In this document: piece by piece, positions 6,348 to 8,119 of the stretch
Numbering within the stretch: position 1 is the first letter of the stretch
Layout: each line of letters starts with the position of its first letter
Assembly (NCBI GenBank): GCA_012842235.1
Contig: DUTE01000279.1
Coordinates: forward strand, 1 to 8,119
Length of the DNA: 8,119 nucleotides
Reading direction: 5' to 3'
From: Bacillota bacterium
Lineage (GTDB): Bacteria; Bacillota; DTU065
Notes under the pieces: generated by a model
What the model was told of the DNA's origin: nothing
What the model saw: the letters and a program-made list of their open reading frames with translations, nothing else
Database searches by the model: none
Made by a program: the position numbers and the translations under genes

Positions 6348-6501
6348 TATTTTTTGCTGTCCTATGCTAAGACAACAGAGATATTTGTCTGTAAAATCAC
6401 ATAATCAGATGATCATATACACTACTAAAAGATTCAATCTCTGTTTTAATCTTGGGGTATTTGCAAATGTAAGTGATATCCTACAAGGAGGATGATATGT
6501 T
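6348..6501 (+). promoter_or_regulatory. Intergenic region with inverted repeats and a palindrome
   Basis: AACAGAGAT (6374-6382) pairs with ATCTCTGTT (6437-6445), which runs on into a short T-stretch, so this could act as a weak terminator or leader structure. The arm overlaps a competing small hairpin, AGACAA (6370-6375) with TTGTCT (6385-6390), so the two folds are mutually exclusive. A perfect 10-bp palindrome ATTTGCAAAT (6459-6468) lies 34 nt before the next start and is a possible operator half-pair. I find no promoter with good -35 and -10 boxes. All of this is pattern only. Confidence 0.35.
6485..6491 (+). promoter_or_regulatory. Ribosome binding site deciding a TTG start
   Basis: AAGGAGG lies 10 nt before the TTG at 6502. 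Two ATGs are nearer (6492 and 6497) but in other frames, and an in-frame TGA at 6493-6495 blocks any earlier start. TTG 6502 (or GTG 6508) is therefore the only option for the oxidoreductase as sequenced. Confidence 0.7.
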
Positions 6502-7563
6502 TTGGCTGTGAGAGTTGCAGTTGTAGGGGCCGGCTATTGGAGTGAAGAATGCCATGTTCCAGGTCTTAAAGAGGCAAAAGATACAGAGGTCATTGCTTTA
6601 GTAGGCAGAAAAAAAGAGTCTGCTCAAAAGCAGGCTCAGCGTCTAGGAATTTCTAAAGTATACCAGGACTATAAAGAAATGTTATCTAATGAGAGCTTAG
6701 ATGCAATCACCATAACAACACCTAACAATAGTCACAAAGAAATAGCTATAGCTGCTATGGAAAAAGGTATTCATGTCTTTTGCGAAAAGCCGTTGGCATT
6801 AAATGCCAGTGAGGCCCAAGAAATGGTAAATGTAGCATTACAAAGTGAAGTTGTTAATCATGTAGGCTTTACGTTTCGTTTTTTACAAAGTGCAATAAAA
6901 GCTAGAGAAGTAGTCTCAGATGGATTAATAGGTGAGATTTTTCATGCCCGTTTGTGGGCTGAAAATGATTCAGGTCTCTTTGTAGGACCCCTTTTGTGGA
7001 GAGACAAAAAAAAGCTAAGTGGTTCTGGTCAATTAGCAGATATGGGCTCACATATCTTTGACCTTTATCGATATGTTACCGGTGATGAATTTTCTGTTGT
7101 TTATGCTCATTCAATGACGGTAAATCCCCAAAGACAAAATGGTGGTAAGGATGTTTTAATGAACGTAGATGACTTTAATTCTCTCATTTTTGAGACCAAA
7201 AACCAGGTCTCTGGAATTGCCGTAGCAAGTAGGGTAACTAGAGGACTAGGTGGTTGGAGTATTGAATTATTTGGTAAAAAAGGAGCTCTTAGGCTAGTAT
7301 ATTCCCGGGGTCTAAAAGATGAGCTATGGTATGCTCCCAAAGGAGAAGAATACCGTTTGATAGGTGTTCCTTATATCCCAGGTGATTTTGCTATGTTGCA
7401 TATGATGGAGGCTTTTGTTGCAGAAGTTAAGGGAGAAAAAAGTCTATCTAACGCGACTCCTGCTACTTTTTTTGACGGACTTCTAGCTCAAGATATGATA
7501 GATGCCTGTCTTCGATCAGCAAAAACTACTTCTAGTGCTAGGGTAAATGTTTCTGTTCGTTAG
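6502..7563 (+). CDS. Gfo/Idh/MocA family NAD(P)-dependent oxidoreductase
   Basis: The 353-aa protein shows the standard two-domain layout. The N-terminal Rossmann fold has VAVVGAGYW (Gly9-x-Gly11) and the TITTPNNSHKEIAIAAMEKG segment, then the family signature CEKPLA with catalytic-type Lys96. The C-terminal substrate domain carries LADMGSHIFDLYRYV, in which Asp180 and His184 are the usual active-site pair. Length is typical. Members oxidise or reduce sugars, inositols or sugar derivatives with NAD(P); the exact substrate is not readable here. The enzyme is cytosolic. The start is TTG (see the ribosome binding site at 6485); a one-T insertion in the T-run at 6500-6503 would instead join the ATG at 6497. 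An aldo/keto reductase gene follows 33 bp later, so the two probably form an operon for sugar redox chemistry. Confidence 0.93.
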   Translation: MAVRVAVVGAGYWSEECHVPGLKEAKDTEVIALVGRKKESAQKQAQRLGISKVYQDYKEMLSNESLDAITITTPNNSHKEIAIAAMEKGIHVFCEKPLALNASEAQEMVNVALQSEVVNHVGFTFRFLQSAIKAREVVSDGLIGEIFHARLWAENDSGLFVGPLLWRDKKKLSGSGQLADMGSHIFDLYRYVTGDEFSVVYAHSMTVNPQRQNGGKDVLMNVDDFNSLIFETKNQVSGIAVASRVTRGLGGWSIELFGKKGALRLVYSRGLKDELWYAPKGEEYRLIGVPYIPGDFAMLHMMEAFVAEVKGEKSLSNATPATFFDGLLAQDMIDACLRSAKTTSSARVNVSVR

Positions 7564-7596
7564 AAAGAAAAGCAAAATATAGGGGGGAAGGCAAAG

Positions 7597-8119
7597 TTGG
7601 TATTTGCAAAAGATCGCTACGATAAGATGATCTATAGAAGAGCAGGACGTTCAGGACTGATGTTACCTACAATATCTCTCGGAGCTTATGAGACTTTTGG
7701 ACATTATGTATCTTTCGAAGAGACAAAGAGATGTTTGTATAGAGCTTTTGATTTAGGGATTACACACTTTGATTTGGCCAACAATTACGGTAACCCACCG
7801 GGCCATGCTGAAGAGGTTGTTGGTAAAATTATCAAAGATATGCCAAGGGATGAGTTGATTATTTCTACTAAGGCAGGTTGGCGAATGTGGCCTGGACCTT
7901 ATGGTGAGTGGTTATCCAAAAAATATCTTGTGGCAAGTCTTGATCAGTCATTAAAAAGACTTGGGCTAGATTATGTAGATATTTATTACGCTCACAGACC
8001 CGATCCTCATACCCCTTTAGAAGAGACTATGGCAGCATTAGATCTCATAGTGAAGCAGGGTAAAGCTCTGTATGTGGGGGTGTCTAGCTTTTCAGGGGCG
8101 CATTTTGAAAGAGCTTGTG
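7597..8119 (+). CDS. yghZ: Aldo/keto reductase, YghZ-type (partial, 3' end off window)
   Basis: The first 174 residues are visible; the gene runs off the right edge. The start is TTG at 7597, chosen because GGGGGGAAG (7582-7590) sits about 6 nt upstream and the N-terminus (MVFAKDRYDKMIYRRAGRSG) aligns with YghZ-type proteins; ATG 7627 is an alternative. The (beta/alpha)8 reductase signatures are clear: LGITHFDLANNYGNPPGHAE with Asp59 and Tyr64, LIISTKAG with Lys92, and YVDIYYAHRPD with His133. Together these form the catalytic tetrad. MWPGPYG and KKYLVASLDQSLKRLGL closely resemble Escherichia coli YghZ (L-glyceraldehyde 3-phosphate reductase, KCNAB-like branch). These are NADPH-dependent cytosolic enzymes that reduce small aldehydes. 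The true substrate here is unknown; pairing with the upstream dehydrogenase suggests sugar metabolism. A full protein would be about 330 residues. Confidence 0.92.
   Translation, partial: MVFAKDRYDKMIYRRAGRSGLMLPTISLGAYETFGHYVSFEETKRCLYRAFDLGITHFDLANNYGNPPGHAEEVVGKIIKDMPRDELIISTKAGWRMWPGPYGEWLSKKYLVASLDQSLKRLGLDYVDIYYAHRPDPHTPLEETMAALDLIVKQGKALYVGVSSFSGAHFERAC

Noticed and set aside
6348..6354. T-run after the DUF445 stop as a terminator
   Set aside because: No GC-rich stem precedes it; only a 4-bp ttaa/ttaa match is present.
7107..7340. 77-codon minus-strand ORF inside the oxidoreductase gene
   Set aside because: It is an antisense shadow of the C-terminal domain, with no SD.
1..8119. CRISPR array, phage or defence cluster
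   Set aside because: There are no regularly spaced repeats, and no Cas, integrase, transposase or nuclease-like protein in any frame examined.

Overview
The window is AT-rich bacterial DNA with dense coding, strong GGAGG-type ribosome binding sites, TTG starts and compact hairpin-plus-T-run terminators. These features, together with a DUF445 (YheB-like) membrane protein and a YgiQ-type radical SAM protein, suggest a low-GC Bacillota (Clostridia/Limnochordia/Halanaerobia-like) genome. One hint points to a diderm or atypical lineage: the sugar-binding protein has a plain Sec signal peptide with no lipobox cysteine. The taxonomic reading is inference only.

Layout. Positions 1-107 form a very long, nearly perfect inverted repeat that may continue beyond the left edge. 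Next, on the minus strand, is a tiny possible ORF (17 codons, hydrophobic, excellent SD) and then a well-defined single-gene unit: a TTGACA-17-TAAAAT promoter, a 118-aa protein of unknown function ending in an Asp-run, and an intrinsic terminator. A divergent intergenic region with a 12-bp hairpin leads to the plus-strand genes. These are a secreted papain-like/NlpC-CHAP-like cysteine hydrolase candidate, a complete YgiQ-family radical SAM protein and a family-1 sugar-type solute-binding protein, closed by a strong terminator (4901-4928). The last two are clearly one transcription unit; the first may be co-transcribed, since no terminator is visible after it.

A separate unit starts with the DUF445 protein. 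After a 154-bp gap holding inverted repeats and a palindrome, a Gfo/Idh/MocA-type NAD(P)-dependent oxidoreductase and the N-terminal part of a YghZ-type aldo/keto reductase follow, 33 bp apart and both with TTG starts. The last gene runs off the right edge.

Functionally, the right end looks like carbohydrate redox metabolism (dehydrogenase plus aldo/keto reductase), and the solute-binding protein suggests sugar uptake, but no permease genes are in view. No CRISPR array, tRNA, rRNA, transposase or recognised defence system is present. The most unexplained parts are the left 200 bp (long hairpin plus mini-ORF), the acidic-tailed orphan protein, and the secreted cysteine-hydrolase candidate.
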